From Globisporangium splendens (lineage: Eukaryota > Oomycota > Peronosporomycetes > Pythiales > Pythiaceae), in NCBI GenBank assembly GCA_006386115.1, contig VFIW01000015.1, forward strand, positions 427,001 to 491,000: a stretch of 64,000 bases of DNA, in the 5' to 3' direction. The notes beneath the pieces are model-generated. The model did not search any database. It worked only from the letters and a program-made list of their open reading frames with translations, and was not told where the DNA came from. This document shows positions 1 through 12,300 of this stretch, one piece after another (position 1 is the first letter of the stretch; every line of letters begins with the position of its first letter). The translations under genes and the position numbers were made by a program.

Positions 1-2326
1 CGAGTTTTTCCTGCGTGATGAAGACGAGCGGGCGAGTATGTGCCGTCGCGAGATGATCGAAGAGGAAATGGAGCAGATTCATGCAGGTGATCGTTTCTGG
101 GGCATTGATGCGCACGACCGCGAAGTGCGGCGTCAGCGAACAGAAGAGCGCATGGTGCAAACGGCCGAGGTTTTTTAGCAGCGCGTTAACCTGACGATGA
201 AGTTGCGCAGCGAAATGTACGTGGCCAAGTGCAAGGAAGAGCAAGCGAAGCGTCGGGAAGCAGAAATGACGGCCGAGGCGATGGCGCGTGACGCGATGCA
301 ATTCGAAGAAGATCAGCAGAGGCAGCTGCATGACAACTTTTGGGGTATTCAAGGCGAAGAGCTCCGGGAAGACTCTGCGCGGAGTGTGATGGCACACGAA
401 GAGCTACTTAGTCGCTGCTTTGGTCAAGAGCTGCATGTGTACAACCTTCACGTCGCTTGGAAACGCGAGGCTGAGACCAACGCTGTGCGCACCAAGCGCG
501 ACAACGTGATCTTTGAGAAGAAGTACCAGCGCAAGTACCTCCATTGGTTCTACCACGAGTGCACGACGGTCGACGACCTCCTTGAGTACATTTGGCTCAC
601 CAAACAGCACTTTGTAGCGCCGTCGCCAAAGAAGAAACAGAAGCAAGCTCACGAGACCGATGTACCAGTGAGTCCCGTGGCTCTGACTCCTGGATAACAG
701 CGCAATTGCGTGCTGGATGACCTCGTGGTGCAGGAGCGACTCGCCAGTGGTGACTTGCGGTACGGACGCAAGTCCATTGTTACGATCCACCACCCTAACA
801 GTGGGCAGATTCTGGGGCGCAAAGGCGGATTCATAAAGCAGCAGGTCCTGCACACCAAGTCCATATTTGACGCCACGATGTCGGTACACGTGCCATTGAA
901 CACGTCGCCACGCCACCCGGTGTCACCTTGCATTGAGCGCTCGCCAGAAGAAGAGCTCCACTTGTGCATGGGCACCGCCATGCACTACCGACGCGCGAAG
1001 GTATCCAAACGCCAGTGTGAATGGTTAGCTGTGACTGCACCTGGATGACCCTTTCTGTGGCTGTTGTTTGCTCCTGTAGACCCCAGACCCACATCTTCCT
1101 GCTCGCTTCAATGGAGTCCCATTCAAGCCCAGCGAGGTTAGCATAGCGTGCCTCAATCTGTTGTCTACTTGATGGTTAAGATAGATATAACTGAACTTGT
1201 TGTATGCCGCGTATGCGTTTAGATCAACCCGACGCGAGATATTTTGTGCAGCGAGCACACGAAGTTGACCCAGTTGCCATCACTCAATCTGACTTCTGCG
1301 GCTAATCCATTGCATCCGTGCGCGCGTCCGCGCGACTCGCCGAGCAGCAAAATCAGCCCCGTGCAACGCAAAACGAACCACAAGCTCCACAAACTCAAAA
1401 AGAACAACAAGGTTACAGCAACAGCCAGCCACGACCACCACCACGGCAACAACAATATCAACAGCAAAAGCGGATCCATGGAGCGCCACTTGATGCGCTT
1501 CAACCATTATGGACTGAACCAATACACCTACAAGGACGGTGATGACGACAATGAGCGACTTCGAGCGCATGACGATGACGACGATCTACGACGGCGCGAC
1601 GTGCTTCAGAACTTTGATCGCGACGAGCTCCCAGTACTCCAGCAGCTGTTTGAATTGATGGACTACGACGGCAATGGCACTGTGAACAAGCACGAGATGC
1701 AGTGGGCACTGCACCGCGACAACGAGATCATTGCCCTCGCGCACAGATCATCGCTCCTACGTGTGCTACTCAAACAGCAGCCGAACCGCATCGACGAGCT
1801 CTCTGACGCGTCTTTGCAGGATCGGCGTAGACCATTCAAAGGATCGGCTACTCAGGAACTCTCGTGGGGTGTGTTTCGAGCGCTCTGTGGGCAAATGTAC
1901 CTCGACTTTACAGACCTCGGGCTTCTCGCAAGAGAGGCTCCAGTAGCGAATGATCAGCACCAGCAGGCAGCTATTCCTCGTGCTGTTGCCACTATGAACC
2001 ATGCCGATGAAGAGAACGACGATGGTGTTTTCAAAGATGACGAAGAGGAGCACAGGATCCGCGAGCTGTTTGCGTTGATTGACCACGACGGCAACGGCAC
2101 ACTTGACCTTGATGAACTCCAGCAAGCGCTGCACACAACCACGCAGACCAAAGTGCGCGACCTTGTGTACGCGTCCAAGGCGCTGCAGCCTTTACTCCAC
2201 GAGACGCTCTTCCTCAACGCGTTTCGCAAATTTGAGCCTCTCGACCCCCGCGGTATCTCGGAAGAGGAGTTTGTCGGCTTTTGCCTCGAGACCGCAGCCA
2301 TAGCGCAACTCAATGGAATGCTGTGA
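1..2326 (+). CDS. Coiled-coil protein with FWGI repeats and C-terminal EF-hands (5' partial)
   Basis: The gene runs in from the left edge. Inferred exons are 2-667 (containing an in-frame TAG at 176-178), 701-1000, 1080-1136 and 1223-2326, with frame kept at each junction. Introns 1001-1079 and 1137-1222 have ordinary signals; 668-700 is only 33 bp but starts GTGAGT and removes a TAA. The N-terminal part is charged coiled coil with two copies of an FWGI-centred unit (near 97 and 340), spaced like a repeat of about 80 residues. The C-terminal part has two canonical EF-hand loops, DYDGNGTVNKHE and DHDGNGTLDLDE, each followed by a degenerate partner helix, so Ca2+ binding is likely. A His/Asn-rich linker precedes them. 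The TAG falls where the next repeat has a sense codon, so it may be a nonsense change, a very short intron or a sequencing error. I do not recognise the family; a cytoskeletal or flagellar Ca2+ sensor is a guess. If the C-terminal part were separate, its first ATG would be at 1478. Confidence 0.6.
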
Positions 2327-3261
2327 TGGCCAAGGCGTACAGAGGTTTTCGAAGGCATACCTGGCAGCTTTTGACGAACGGTAATTAACTTAAGAGTTAA
2401 GCACAAAGATTTTAGTATGGGAAACAGCAAATACTTTCGCGGGGTTTTCGAGTGGTTGGTCGGGTTGGAGAACAGGGACGGCAACAGCACGGTCGACGAC
2501 ACAGATGATCACGGATCAGGGAGGATAGACGCTAGCAATGCAAACGACAGACTTCAAACTCGATTGACCCCGACAACGCAAGCGATCCGAATTTTTCTTA
2601 TGGCATTAAGAGTCAAATCATCAATCTGGGCCACGAATCGACGAAGGTTACACTCCAGCATGCTACATTGGTAAAAGCAAATACTCAGGACGATGGTGTG
2701 GATTTGTTGGCCAGAGAGACATTTGATGATTAGACTTTCAATCGCAAATGTGTAATATTTGTTGATGAGGTTTCTAGAATTTTTGCAGCAAAAATGGTAT
2801 ATCTGGCAGTCAGATGGACGCCTCTCATGCTTCCCGTATGTGCTTATATGTGCGCGAGAAGCCAGAGAGGCGTTGTGTGGCAAGTCAGCAGAGACGCAGC
2901 CTAGTTTTATTCCTCGGGTCAAGCGCATCTTGCAATTTGCGCCATTTGCGTTGTGCAAAGAAAACGACTGCAGGGTGCTGTTTGGTGACTCTAATGAGTT
3001 GCATGGCTTGTGCTGCTGATTAGTTTATGTGAATAATGGCGCTCATACTTCTGTCTGCATCGTTGAGGTATTGCTTTCGCGTCATGCGGTCTCATGTGAA
3101 GGTGCACCACTGTCCTACACGAGATCGTAAAGCAGTGATGGCAATGACCAAGGATACTTTAACCAGTTAGCGCAGTCGAGAAGGCAGCTCTCACGTAGTG
3201 AGGACAGGCTCCCTCCCTCTGTTGGCTTTAGCCCAGAAAAAATCTTCTTAGTTCAAGATAT
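2327..3261. other. Gene-poor interval
   Basis: No convincing complete gene. It holds the degenerate fragment at 2649-2726. An AT-rich near-palindrome TTAACTTAAGAGTTAA lies near 2386. Short open frames at 2417-2674 and 2762-3019 show no recognisable protein. Confidence 0.5.
2649..2726 (+). pseudogene. Fragment of a repeated unknown C-terminal motif (copy A)
   Basis: Read in frame to TGA at 2724-2726, this stretch ends with CYIGKSKYSGRWCGFVGQRD, almost the same as the end of the minus-strand gene at 3262-3945 and of the fragment at 4475-4552. The frame is closed by TAA a short way upstream, so only the tail of a former gene survives. Function is unknown. Three copies of one motif within 1.9 kb in both orientations suggests a dispersed, perhaps transposon-borne, family; that is inference. 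Confidence 0.45.
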
Positions 3262-3945
3262 CTAGTAATCTCTCTGGCCAACGAATCCGTACCAACGTCC
3301 TGAGTATTCACTCTTTCCAATGTAGAATGCTGGGCTACAGCATTCGTAGTAGCTCGAACAGACATGGCGCCAGTCACTCATGTGCTTGAGAACGACACGC
3401 TTGATGACTTCGACATTTCGCTTATAGGGAGACATAGGAAAAATCTTGTCGTCCCTAGTGTCACCACGCCAGTCGTCCGATTCCTCTTCTTCTTCTTCTT
3501 CATCCATTCTGTCATCTGACTCGTCGTCCAGATCCTCGGTCGCGTCGTCTTCATCTAAGCCCGGCCAACGCTCACTTACAGGCTTGACAGCACTCCCCCA
3601 GAAGTGAGGTACTACACCGCAATGTTGGAGCATCGCGTAGCCACGCCCACTACCGACAGCATCGAGCGAACTCAGCAGACACGGATACACAAACTGGTCA
3701 CCATCGCTGGATGTCATGAGACTGTTCTCCTAGAAGCAAGTAAATGAGTCCGTCAAGACCGCGAGGTCTTTGAACAGTGTGAACGCGTCTTCTGTTACCG
3801 GCCACGACTCGATCGGTCGCTTTCGTTGCTGAATGTCGGTCAGGAATTGATACTGGCTTGGTCGGTAGTACACCTTGAGATGCTTCCAGTAGCGCAGATC
3901 TTCAACGAGCATGTACTCTGGACTAGATTGTCGTGTAGTCGTCAT
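3262..3945 (-). CDS. Unknown acidic protein with IGKSxYSGxWxGFVGxRD tail (copy B)
   Basis: This is the longest of three local copies sharing the same C-terminal tail. Reading starts at ATG 3945. An in-frame TAG at 3730-3732 coincides with a good acceptor (TTGCTTCTAG); with donor GTAACA a 69-bp intron (3730-3798) removes it without changing frame. The encoded protein is about 200 residues. It has a strongly acidic middle (runs of Asp and Glu), then a basic stretch, a Cys-containing segment and the conserved tail. No known domain is recognised. A domesticated or decaying transposable-element protein is possible but unproven; without splicing it would be a pseudogene. Confidence 0.4.
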
Positions 3946-3948
3946 CAA

Positions 3949-4756
3949 GGTTGTTTTTTGACGAGTGCCGCATGTGTGGCTGACATTGCCCTCACTTAAG
4001 TTCGCAAAAATGTGAGGAAATCATGGTGGCAATCTGCAGAATTGGGCAAATCTGAGGAATGTTGTCGCCACATTGACCTTCACAAATCAATGGAGCTTTG
4101 CTGTGCGAACCATTTACGTTTTCAAGCAAGGTGCAAAGACCCTTTCTATTTGTGTACCCTTTTTTCACCCTTGGCCACGAAAAAGTTCGTTATTTGTCAT
4201 TAGACCAAGTGGCTGGCGGGGATGCATCGCGCATTGGGCGTTGCGCTCCGAAGCAAGTGCCACTGATCAATTCGCCTTATCAAGCTCAAACCAGACCCAT
4301 TCGCCAGCACGACGTCTCTCCATTGCTCACAAACATAATGGCCATCTCCTTCAACACTGCGATGACAACCGAGCCTGTGCCATGGTCAGCAAACTATTCA
4401 ACGCGTCGTTTGCACGCACATGTGCGACTGGTGTCATGCGCATTCCTTTTTCGAACGAGAGAGAAAACCATTGTATGAGCCCAGATTTTTCCATCGGGAA
4501 GAGCAAGTATTCAGGACAGTGGTGTGGCTTTGTTGGGGTGAGAGATATCTAGAACTCTAGACTAGCTTGTGCCGTCATTCTGTCTACAAGAGCTTGAATT
4601 CAACACTGGGTGTGCATGCCACGATTAGCACAAACATGTAGTTCATAAAATGTGCATTTGATCAACGTCGTGGATATGTACATGGGAAAATGTGGATGCA
4701 CTTTGAAGTATCCACATCACAACTGACACACACGCACACTACTTCCGCTTCAGATT
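3949..4756. other. Gene-poor interval
   Basis: No complete gene is supported. It carries the copy C fragment at 4475-4552 and, at about 3990-4017, a small inverted repeat (CCTCAC ... GTGAGG) around TTAAGTTCGC. Open frames here lack recognisable protein features. Confidence 0.4.
4475..4552 (+). pseudogene. Fragment of the repeated unknown motif (copy C)
   Basis: The last 26 codons before TAG at 4550-4552 end with FSIGKSKYSGQWCGFVGVRD, homologous to copies A and B. Sequence upstream in this frame does not resemble the rest of copy B, so this looks like a diverged remnant with only the tail preserved. Confidence 0.4.
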
Positions 4757-5662
4757 CTAGGCGTGCTCGCGGCAGCTATAGTACTCGCTCTTGAGCGACA
4801 GATCCTTGAACAGAGTGTCCATGTTCAAGGCATTGGCAGCTTTGCACACTTTGGTCTTATCGCCATCATACTCGATGCCAAACACGGCTTTGTTGAGTTT
4901 GATGAACGGTTGTAGCATCTCGCATTCGTCGTACGCTGCACATTGTTCATTGACTGCAAAGTCGAAAACCGAAGCCAAAGCCACCACCTGCTGCAGGTCG
5001 TTCTTGAGACCCACTGCCAGACCAAGGCTGTGGGCCGTGCTTGCAAGGAACTTGTTGTAGTCCAACTGCGTGGCATCCGTGAGAGGGAAACCCGAGTCGT
5101 TGAACGCTGCGTCGACGTTGTCCGGATCCACGCCATCACATCCCTTTTGCTTGGCAAGCTGGATGCGAGCCTCCATGATCTCGCGCACCTTGGCATTACG
5201 CGTATCCAACCAGTACTCTCCTTCCCATTCTGGCAACCCCTTGCCGTACATGTCCTTGGTGAACTTGCTCTTATCGGAGCGCCAGTTTTCATACGTTCCC
5301 GCGCTGAAATAGCACACCACCTTGATGCCCTTGGCCTTGAGGTCCGAGATGACCTTGGCATCTGTGTCGTAAAGATCAATGTCGTACATCTTGACATTCC
5401 TGGTCAGATCCAGCTTGCCGTTTAGTTGGATCTGGTATGACGTGCCTGGTGCTGGCTTCCACCACGTGATATCAGCGTCTCCACTAACTGAAGCAGCAGC
5501 AGCAGCAGTTGAGTGTGAAGAGCTGTTGGATGGGACTTCCGGTGCTTTGGTTGGCGTCACTGGTGGTTGGGTTGGTGCGCTAGCCTTTGAACTGCTGCAC
5601 TTGTCCGCTGCGGCAGCGCCAGTGAAAGCAACGAGGACAGCGAGTGGAGAGAAGAGCTTCAT
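4757..5662 (-). CDS. Secreted GH114-like (endo-alpha-1,4-polygalactosaminidase family) protein
   Basis: A 301-residue single-exon protein. The ATG at 5662 begins a clear signal peptide (MKLFSPLAVLVAFTGAAAA), followed by a Ser/Thr/Pro/Ala linker and a TIM-barrel-type domain of about 240 residues. Segments VVCYFSAGTYENWRSD, WLDTR, GCDGVDPDNVDAA and GLAVGLKND fit the GH114/TM1410 family, whose characterised members cleave galactosaminogalactan-type polymers. The acidic cluster GVDPDNVD is the likely active-site strand. The protein is probably extracellular, acting on fungal or self cell-wall glycans or during host interaction; the substrate is inference. A strong oomycete initiator lies 23-38 bp upstream of the ATG, implying a very short leader. 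An in-frame TTG further upstream was rejected as start because the signal peptide begins at this ATG. Confidence 0.8.
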   Translation of the reverse strand: MKLFSPLAVLVAFTGAAAADKCSSSKASAPTQPPVTPTKAPEVPSNSSSHSTAAAAASVSGDADITWWKPAPGTSYQIQLNGKLDLTRNVKMYDIDLYDTDAKVISDLKAKGIKVVCYFSAGTYENWRSDKSKFTKDMYGKGLPEWEGEYWLDTRNAKVREIMEARIQLAKQKGCDGVDPDNVDAAFNDSGFPLTDATQLDYNKFLASTAHSLGLAVGLKNDLQQVVALASVFDFAVNEQCAAYDECEMLQPFIKLNKAVFGIEYDGDKTKVCKAANALNMDTLFKDLSLKSEYYSCREHA

Positions 5663-5684
5663 AGTGATGTTGCAGGAGGGATGC

Positions 5685-5700
5685 AAGTTGTGAAATGAGC
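5685..5700 (-). promoter_or_regulatory. Oomycete Inr-FPR core promoter of the GH114-like gene
   Basis: On the minus strand the sequence is GCTCATTTCACAACTT, which matches the oomycete core promoter GCTCATTYYNCAWTTT at all but one position. It sits immediately upstream of the ATG at 5662. Confidence 0.75.
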
Positions 5701-6201
5701 TCTTGCTGTGTGTTCCGCGGCGCTACGGTGGACTTCATATACCTTCTGAAACATCTGACGTGACGTGCAGGTGACCATCTGGTTGCTGAAAAAGAGTCAC
5801 TTGAAATGGATACTTGGGTGTTTATGTGACAGGAACAGATTGCTTGGTGTCTGTGTGTGGGTGGGAGAGCAATCGTATGGTACAGGGGAGAGCTGTCGGA
5901 GATCAACGTTGAAGATGAGAACGAAGCACTTCGAAGTGGGTCCCAGTTGTTGAGGAGACCGTGTGGGGCTTCAATGCTCCTGTTCTTCTTGATTTTCCCG
6001 GCAACAAAGACAAGTAGCAGGTACCCAGAAACGACTTGGGAAAGATTGTACAGAAACTTCAAGTGTGTACGGTAAACGCCAGTCTGAAATTACTCTGAAC
6101 TTGTCTGGTTCAGTCATGTGCAGCATGAATCTGTTGACAAGTGTGAAACAACTCGTTTAGATCCTGCTTTCCCCCTCTTTCGCTTTAAACTACCTTTCCT
6201 A
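5701..6201. other. Intergenic region
   Basis: It lies between the start of the GH114-like gene and the 3' end of the next minus-strand gene. Only short non-coding-looking open frames are present. The part next to 5700 presumably carries upstream promoter elements. Confidence 0.4.
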
Positions 6202-7695
6202 CTACGTTCGGCTGATGAGGAACGCGAGCACGAGTGACTCTAGAACCTCAAAGAGCGCGCGGACCGCTTGCTTCTTCTCGCGCTGCTTCTTGAGCCGCCC
6301 CGGCTCGGTGTTGCTCCTCTTGCTCTCTTCTGCGTCATGGTCAGTCTCTCCAGACGGGTAGACGAGTAGGCAATGCCCCTGTTTCCATGTCAGCAAATCC
6401 ATGCCATGTCGTGCTGGTGCTACTTGACTGGGTAAGGGCGAGGACTCAAAGGGGAAATGTGTCCACGTAATTTGCTTGAGCTCCTGTAGCGTGGGGTTTG
6501 TACCGTCTTGCTTCGGTTGCACCGCTCGCTTTGGTTTGTCGTCATTGCTTAAGAAGAAGAGTGGCGTCACTTTTTTCACAAACGGCAGCACAACGTGCAC
6601 GATCGTATTGGCGCTCGTGATGTTGTTTGTGCTATTCCCCTTAGACCATTCATACTGAGTTGTCGTCTCGGTCCCTGACGATGAGGTAGATTCAGAAGCA
6701 ACACCCGGTACCTTAGGTGTCGATGATGAAGAGGTAGAACATCGTACGATGCGCTGGAACACCGGTGGTTCGGTGTGATCCATGACTGCGTTCTTCTTCT
6801 TCCGCTTGTTCTTATTTCGCTTGCAGTTGTCACCGTTCACGTTAGAGGAAGGCACGGGAAACAGCGGCTGCGTCGACGCGTACGCACTTCGAGACGAGGT
6901 GTTTGAGGGCGTGCGCGTAAGCCCTGGACGCGGTGGTGGCGACGATCCTTTGTCGACCATGGTGGCGCGTTGCGGATTCGAGGGTGACGCACCATTAAGC
7001 GCCAGAGGTGACTTGAAGCCGAGAACATTCGGAATGGACAACAAGTTGCGAATCGGACTTGCATGGCTGTTAGCCGCCGTGTTGGTCACCGTTGGGATGC
7101 CCTTGTCATCATCGTCGTTGTTGAGCTCGCTATGTTTCCGGTGGACAAGTTGGTCGGAAAAGTAGAACAAGATGAACCCTGGCTGGATATGTGTCGCAGT
7201 CGTCGTCTGAGTTTTGCTGGTCGCCGCGACTCGCTGCTGCTGCTGGATAAGGAATGCATGAAGCAGCGCGTCGACTTCTTCTTCGACTGAGCTGCTGAAC
7301 GCATCACGAAACAATCGTGGCTATTGTATTGTTGGCAGGCGTTAGGATCGTACGGATAGCAAAGACAGAAAGGTAACAGCTGCATGCAAATGGATAGACG
7401 TACTCCTTGGTTGAGAAACACGTCGATGAGGTTTTCAAGGTTGTTGCTGCGCTCGTAATTGTATGCAAGGCGCTGAGCAAGCGACTTTGCAACGAGCGGA
7501 TCGAGGCTCGGTGCCGTAAAGAGAGCCTAGGAAGAGAGAAAGTGCATCAATTGAGGCATTGAGAGTAGCTGTCAAAGCAGCGTTTGGTCCACGCACCAGC
7601 AAGATCTTCTTGGATGGCGTGTGTGCAAACCCAATGCACTCTTGGGCGGTCGTGAACGAGGTAATGCCTGGCCCGTTCGCTCCGTCATAGTCCAT
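6202..7695 (-). CDS. Unknown protein, at least three exons, low-complexity middle
   Basis: Exons 7597-7695, 7404-7526 and 6202-7320 join in phase 0, with introns of 70 and 83 bp; the second has a CTAAC branch-like site. The product from the ATG at 7695 is about 446 residues. The N-terminal part is globular (AQECIGFAHTPSKKILL then ALFTAPSLDPLVAKSLAQRL), followed by a long Ser/Thr/Pro- and Lys-rich region with a basic NLS-like run near 6800, and a hydrophobic, helical C-terminus (ALFEVLESLVLAFL). An upstream ATG at 7828 opens a plausible N-terminal exon (MGLVLAQQLSFSHEHSVA), but I could not find a splice that joins it in frame, so the true 5' end is open. The arrangement recalls longin-type trafficking proteins only vaguely; no family is assigned. 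Confidence 0.5.
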
Positions 7696-8260
7696 GCTGT
7701 CATCTGACAATCAGACACCAAGGTTACACGACCAGAACAAGCAAGCCAGCAACCGTGTCGTCATCTGAGTTGCGTGCAACAGAATGCTCGTGTGAAAAGG
7801 AGAGCTGCTGAGCAAGAACGAGTCCCATTCTGCACGCAGCTTTGTTGTTATTAGGAGGGCAATCAATCAGTCGATTTATTCTCGCAGCAGTTTGGTCGGT
7901 AGGTTATGCTCGAATTGCAGTGTACCCCAATTGACACACTCGTTGCACTTTCTGCACCCATCCGAACTTAGCATCAGGTTACGCATGTACTCCAGCGCAC
8001 TTTACGTCATCGTCGACTGGAAGAATCTGTCGACACCAGCTCTCCACCAATCAGAGCGTGCGGAGTCTTCCCATCAGGTTACGTGGGACTTTGTCAGCCA
8101 TCCATTGGTCAAAAATACACCACGACATTATTATCCTTTTTATTGATTGGCGAAAAAGAACAAACATTCGAAGGTTACACTTCGTTTACAGCCCCTCATT
8201 TGGAAACGTAACCCACCTTGCACTTGCTGGTCATCACGTGCGACTTGTGTACTCGGCCAG

Positions 8261-8276
8261 TCTCATTTCCCAACTT
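8261..8276 (+). promoter_or_regulatory. Oomycete Inr-FPR core promoter of the fRMsr gene
   Basis: TCTCATTTCCCAACTT matches the oomycete initiator plus flanking promoter region and lies 23-38 bp before the ATG at 8299, the same spacing as for the GH114-like gene. Confidence 0.7.
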
Positions 8277-8298
8277 GCGACGTCGCCAGCAGCTCACT

Positions 8299-9281
8299 AT
8301 GTCCACCGCCTTCGATTTCGCCACGCTCGTGGCGCCATTCGCCTTGCTCGATGCGCCCAAGAGCGTCGCAGATGTTGTTGCCTCCTCTGCGGACAAACCC
8401 GTGGTTGTGTTCGCGTTCGACGCGGCTGAGGAGTACGCGGCCAAGCCGTTCCTGTCGCCTTTGCTCTTCCTCTTCCGTGGCCGCACGGATCTGGAGCTCA
8501 TCCAGGCGCCGGAGACCGGAACGAGCGCCACGCCCACACTCACAGTGCACAAGACCGGTCAACAGGTGGTGAGCGTGAGCGCGGCCGAGGGTGACCTCAA
8601 GTCCCGCGTGACGGCGCTCATCGCGCAGATCGGATGGAGCCCAGGTTCGCGCGTCTCGTTGTGAGGGTCCTTGGCGAGTAGGCTTTGATGACTAATTTTC
8701 TGTGATGTGGACGAGTAGATTGCCCTGACGAGAACCAGTTGCAGAACTTCCTCGCGCCTGTGGACTACAAGGAGTTGCTCGGCGACGTCGACGCGTTCAC
8801 GACGGCGCAGCGCGACTTCATTGCGAACGGCGCCAACGTTGCCGCGATCATCTGGAACGCGTTCGTCGCGGCGGAACGCCCCATCAACTGGGCCGGTTTC
8901 TACTACATCCGTCCTCTCGCGAACCCAAAGGAGACCGACCACGACCGCATCCTGATCCTCGGTCCGTTTGTCGGCAAGCCCGCGTGCTCGCGCATCCGTC
9001 TCCAGAACGGCGTCTGCGGTGCCGCGGTGCGCACGAAGACCGTGCAGCGCATCGCGGACGTGCACCAGTTCGAGGGCCACATCGCGTGCGACGGTGCGTC
9101 CGAGTCCGAGATCGTCGTGCCTGTGTTCAACGCTGACGGCGACGTCGTCGCGGTCATCGACCTCGACTGCCCCAAGCAGAACGGCTTCTCGGCCGACGAC
9201 GAGCGCTACCTCGTGCAAGTCGCCAAGCTCATCTCCGAGCGCAGCGACTGGCTCAACTTGGCGCTGCCGTACCACCAATAG
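8299..9281 (+). CDS. msrC: Free methionine-(R)-sulfoxide reductase (GAF domain) with N-terminal extension
   Basis: Exons 8299-8644 and 8719-9281 (74-bp intron, phase 1) give 302 residues. Residues about 120-300 form a GAF domain of the fRMsr family, which reduces free methionine-R-sulfoxide with thioredoxin as donor. All three signature cysteines are present in context: GKPACSRI, NGVCGAAV and GHIACDGASESE. INWAGFYYIRP and ILGPFVGKPA also fit. The N-terminal 115 residues are absent from the compact bacterial enzyme. They look like a small alpha/beta, possibly thioredoxin-like, fold but have no CxxC pair, so their role is unknown. The protein is probably cytosolic and acts in oxidative-stress repair. 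Codon use is strongly GC3-rich, suggesting good expression, and a strong initiator lies just upstream. Confidence 0.85.
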
Positions 9282-9358
9282 AATGTGCGTCGTCAGTCAG
9301 CAAGTTGTCCTAAGGTTGCTCGAGCTCCCTGCAGCGATCTGAGCTCGCGTTTCATTAG

Positions 9359-12300
9359 TCAGATTTCTCCACGGAGTGTGACGCTCTTCGGTATGCAACC
9401 CAGCAAGATAAAACATAGACACATCACATACTTGAGTTCTTTTGTGTTCTTGGACAGCCGACGCTGCATGCATCCCTGTTTACCAAACCATTTGCGCGTC
9501 CCTATCTCATCATGACCATCCTCGATGCGGTGCTGCTTGCTGCCCAGACCATTTCCTGTTGGCCTCACAGGCTGCTGCTTCATCTGGCTTTGGTAGGAAG
9601 CGCGACTCTTGTAGTTCAGGATGTCCGAGACCGAGCGAGTGAGGCCACTCGCATACTTTGTGTCGCTCTCGCCTAAGCTACTTGCGCTTTGCGGTCGTGG
9701 CGGTGGCAAATGCCGCGAACGCTGCTGGTTTTGTTGCTGCTGGAGGAGCGATTTTTTGCCTTTCCGGAGCATGTGGACGACATCGTAGACCAGGGAGCTG
9801 GTATCCTGTTCCCGGTCTGAGGTCATCGATGGCGCAGAGAGACGTGCCTCGAGTGCCTCTTGACGCCGCTGAAGCAGCTGCAACTTTCGTGTGCTCAACT
9901 GGAAGAGCAGCTGCAAATCTTTCGTGCGAATATCAGCATCTAATGCTTTGACTTCTTCCACAGCGTTGCGAATCACGGAGATGTCAACTCCTGGGTACGT
10001 TGCTGACTGCACAAACAATCCAGCGAATGAGTATTGTTCTCGCGCTGTGACTCAAAGCACAAAGCATATGCACATACCCAATCGTGTCAACCGTTGTAGC
10101 TCTTGAGTTGCGCTGTACTCGACGCTCTCGATTTGCTTCATTTCCTCAAGTGACGCTTGCAGGTCTGTCAGCACAGCCTCAAGCTCCTGATCAGTGTCCT
10201 TGGGCTTCCTTTGGGGTGTTGTTTGCACCTGTTCCCGACCAGTTGCATTGCTTTTCGCGAACGCGTGATTTGAGAACGAACTTTGCACATGCTCGAAAAA
10301 GTCTCCAATCGAGACATTCAAGTGCCGCGACAGCAATTCCTACGCAAAGCACATGCAAGTCAGTATATGGTTGCTTTGTTCATGTGTTTGAACGAATGGA
10401 TTTAACATGTACATCGAGTAAAGAGCTGGCGTGTAGCACAAGTCGCTTTGTCGTGTTCGCGCTGGAGCAATGGGCAAGTGCGGATATGCACGTCGTGACC
10501 TCGTCGCCGCTCAACACGTACTGCTGGGCATCCTCTTCAGGTACAATTTGCTAAATGACACGCACAATGAACAGCAAGCACATGAGAAAAGACTATAAAT
10601 GACAAAGTAATGAAGGCAGATCACGTACTTGCAGCACACTATGCCATGCGCATAGTGGTTGTCTGGACGATTCGTTGCACGGCGGCGCTAGACACGAACG
10701 CCACGCACAGTCTCGCGCAAAAACTGCGGCAATTTGGCGCGTTCGTCGACCGTTTGCTGCGCTTCTCGTGCGTGGTTTTGGATCCTGTGGCTCGACTCGA
10801 TACTACAAGCAACAATGTTAGCGAGCTTGTGTAAATATGCACGAAACTTATGTCGTCGTACTTCGACAAAACCGAATCAGCGGCAGCGAGTATTTGTTGG
10901 AATGACGCTTTGTCGTCGTCTTCCTGCCGCATATTCGAGGCAAAAGACGAAGACGATCGCTTCCACAGCGCACCTGGGTTCTTGATCACGCATTGATACA
11001 CCATCTGCTGCTCTTGTTGCTCGAGATGGTGCGGCAAGAGACTTGAGATTGCGTCCGACGCCGCGAGGCTACTCAGCTGCTGCTGCGAGGCACCTCGATC
11101 TGAGGGTCCGCTGGAGTCTCGCTCATTGCTGCTGCTTCGGGCTCGGGCGACGTACACGAGAAGCAGTTCGTGTATACAGGATGGATCAAGAGGACGCATG
11201 GTCGCGGCGTCACGTGCTTTAGGAATTCCGTCTGACGACTGCGGTGGAGTCATGTTAACCTCGGCGTCTAGGTACGGCACGTAGAGCGTGGAGAGGATTC
11301 CCGCACCGAACAACGACGTGGGGTATCTGAGCAAACACAAAAAGTAAACGGTCAGGTTGGTGAGCATAATCTCAAGCAAGCAGGATCTGAGGAGCAACCC
11401 CTCAAAGCGTCTGAAGTTACCGCACAATTGCTCAAGGAAGACAACGTCGCTCGGTGAAAGTTGGGTGAGAAAAGCCGTCGCGTAGTGTGCCGTCTGAAGC
11501 AGCTGCAGCACCGACGCGCGCATGAAAATGGTCTCTTTCTTGTTTTCTCCTTGCTTTGGTGAAGGTGTCTCGTCGCTCGAGCTCGTGCTGCTGTTATTGC
11601 TAGTTGCTGGCCGCGCGATCATTAGCTGGTGCGTTGGCAAGGATGCTGGCAAAGTACCGCCACGAGCACCACCAATTTTCGCTATAGTTGATTCGATTTC
11701 TTGCAGCGATCGTTGTGTCGACGCAAGCATCGCGCTGTCTGTAACCAGAGCACTCGGTAGACCAGCAGTCCAGGAGCTATCATCCGTCCCTGCACCCTTA
11801 CTGCGCTGGGTGGTCACGACGTTTGCAAAATTCGCTTTGAACTCGTCCAGGTCGAAATACACGTTGGAATCCACCACGGTCTCATTGCTGAGACCCGGGG
11901 AGTTCTCACGCTCTTGGAGCAGCCAGCGGATGTACGAAGAGCTCAATGGAACATCGCACTCGGTGCGAGGAAACTGCGCCGTGGTGCTGATCGAACCGAG
12001 TTGCCGGAACTCAGAGTATCCTTTCGCATCACGTATCGCAAAGCTCGCGGCTGTAGATTTCAATTGTCGCACGCGTCGTGCTGATGATAAAGGCGCTGGC
12101 TGTGTTGGTAAACGCGAGTGGCGAACGATACTCATCCACGAACTCACTCCGGAATCGCCAAAATGGAGCGACGGTTTGCCTTTCGAGCGGTCTTGTTCCG
12201 ATGCTGCTGACGACTTCGTTCTTGGTCCGATGGCAACGATCTGCTGCACTTGCAGCGTGTGCCCCACGTCCAGTGTCGGACCATTTCGAAGCAGAACAAG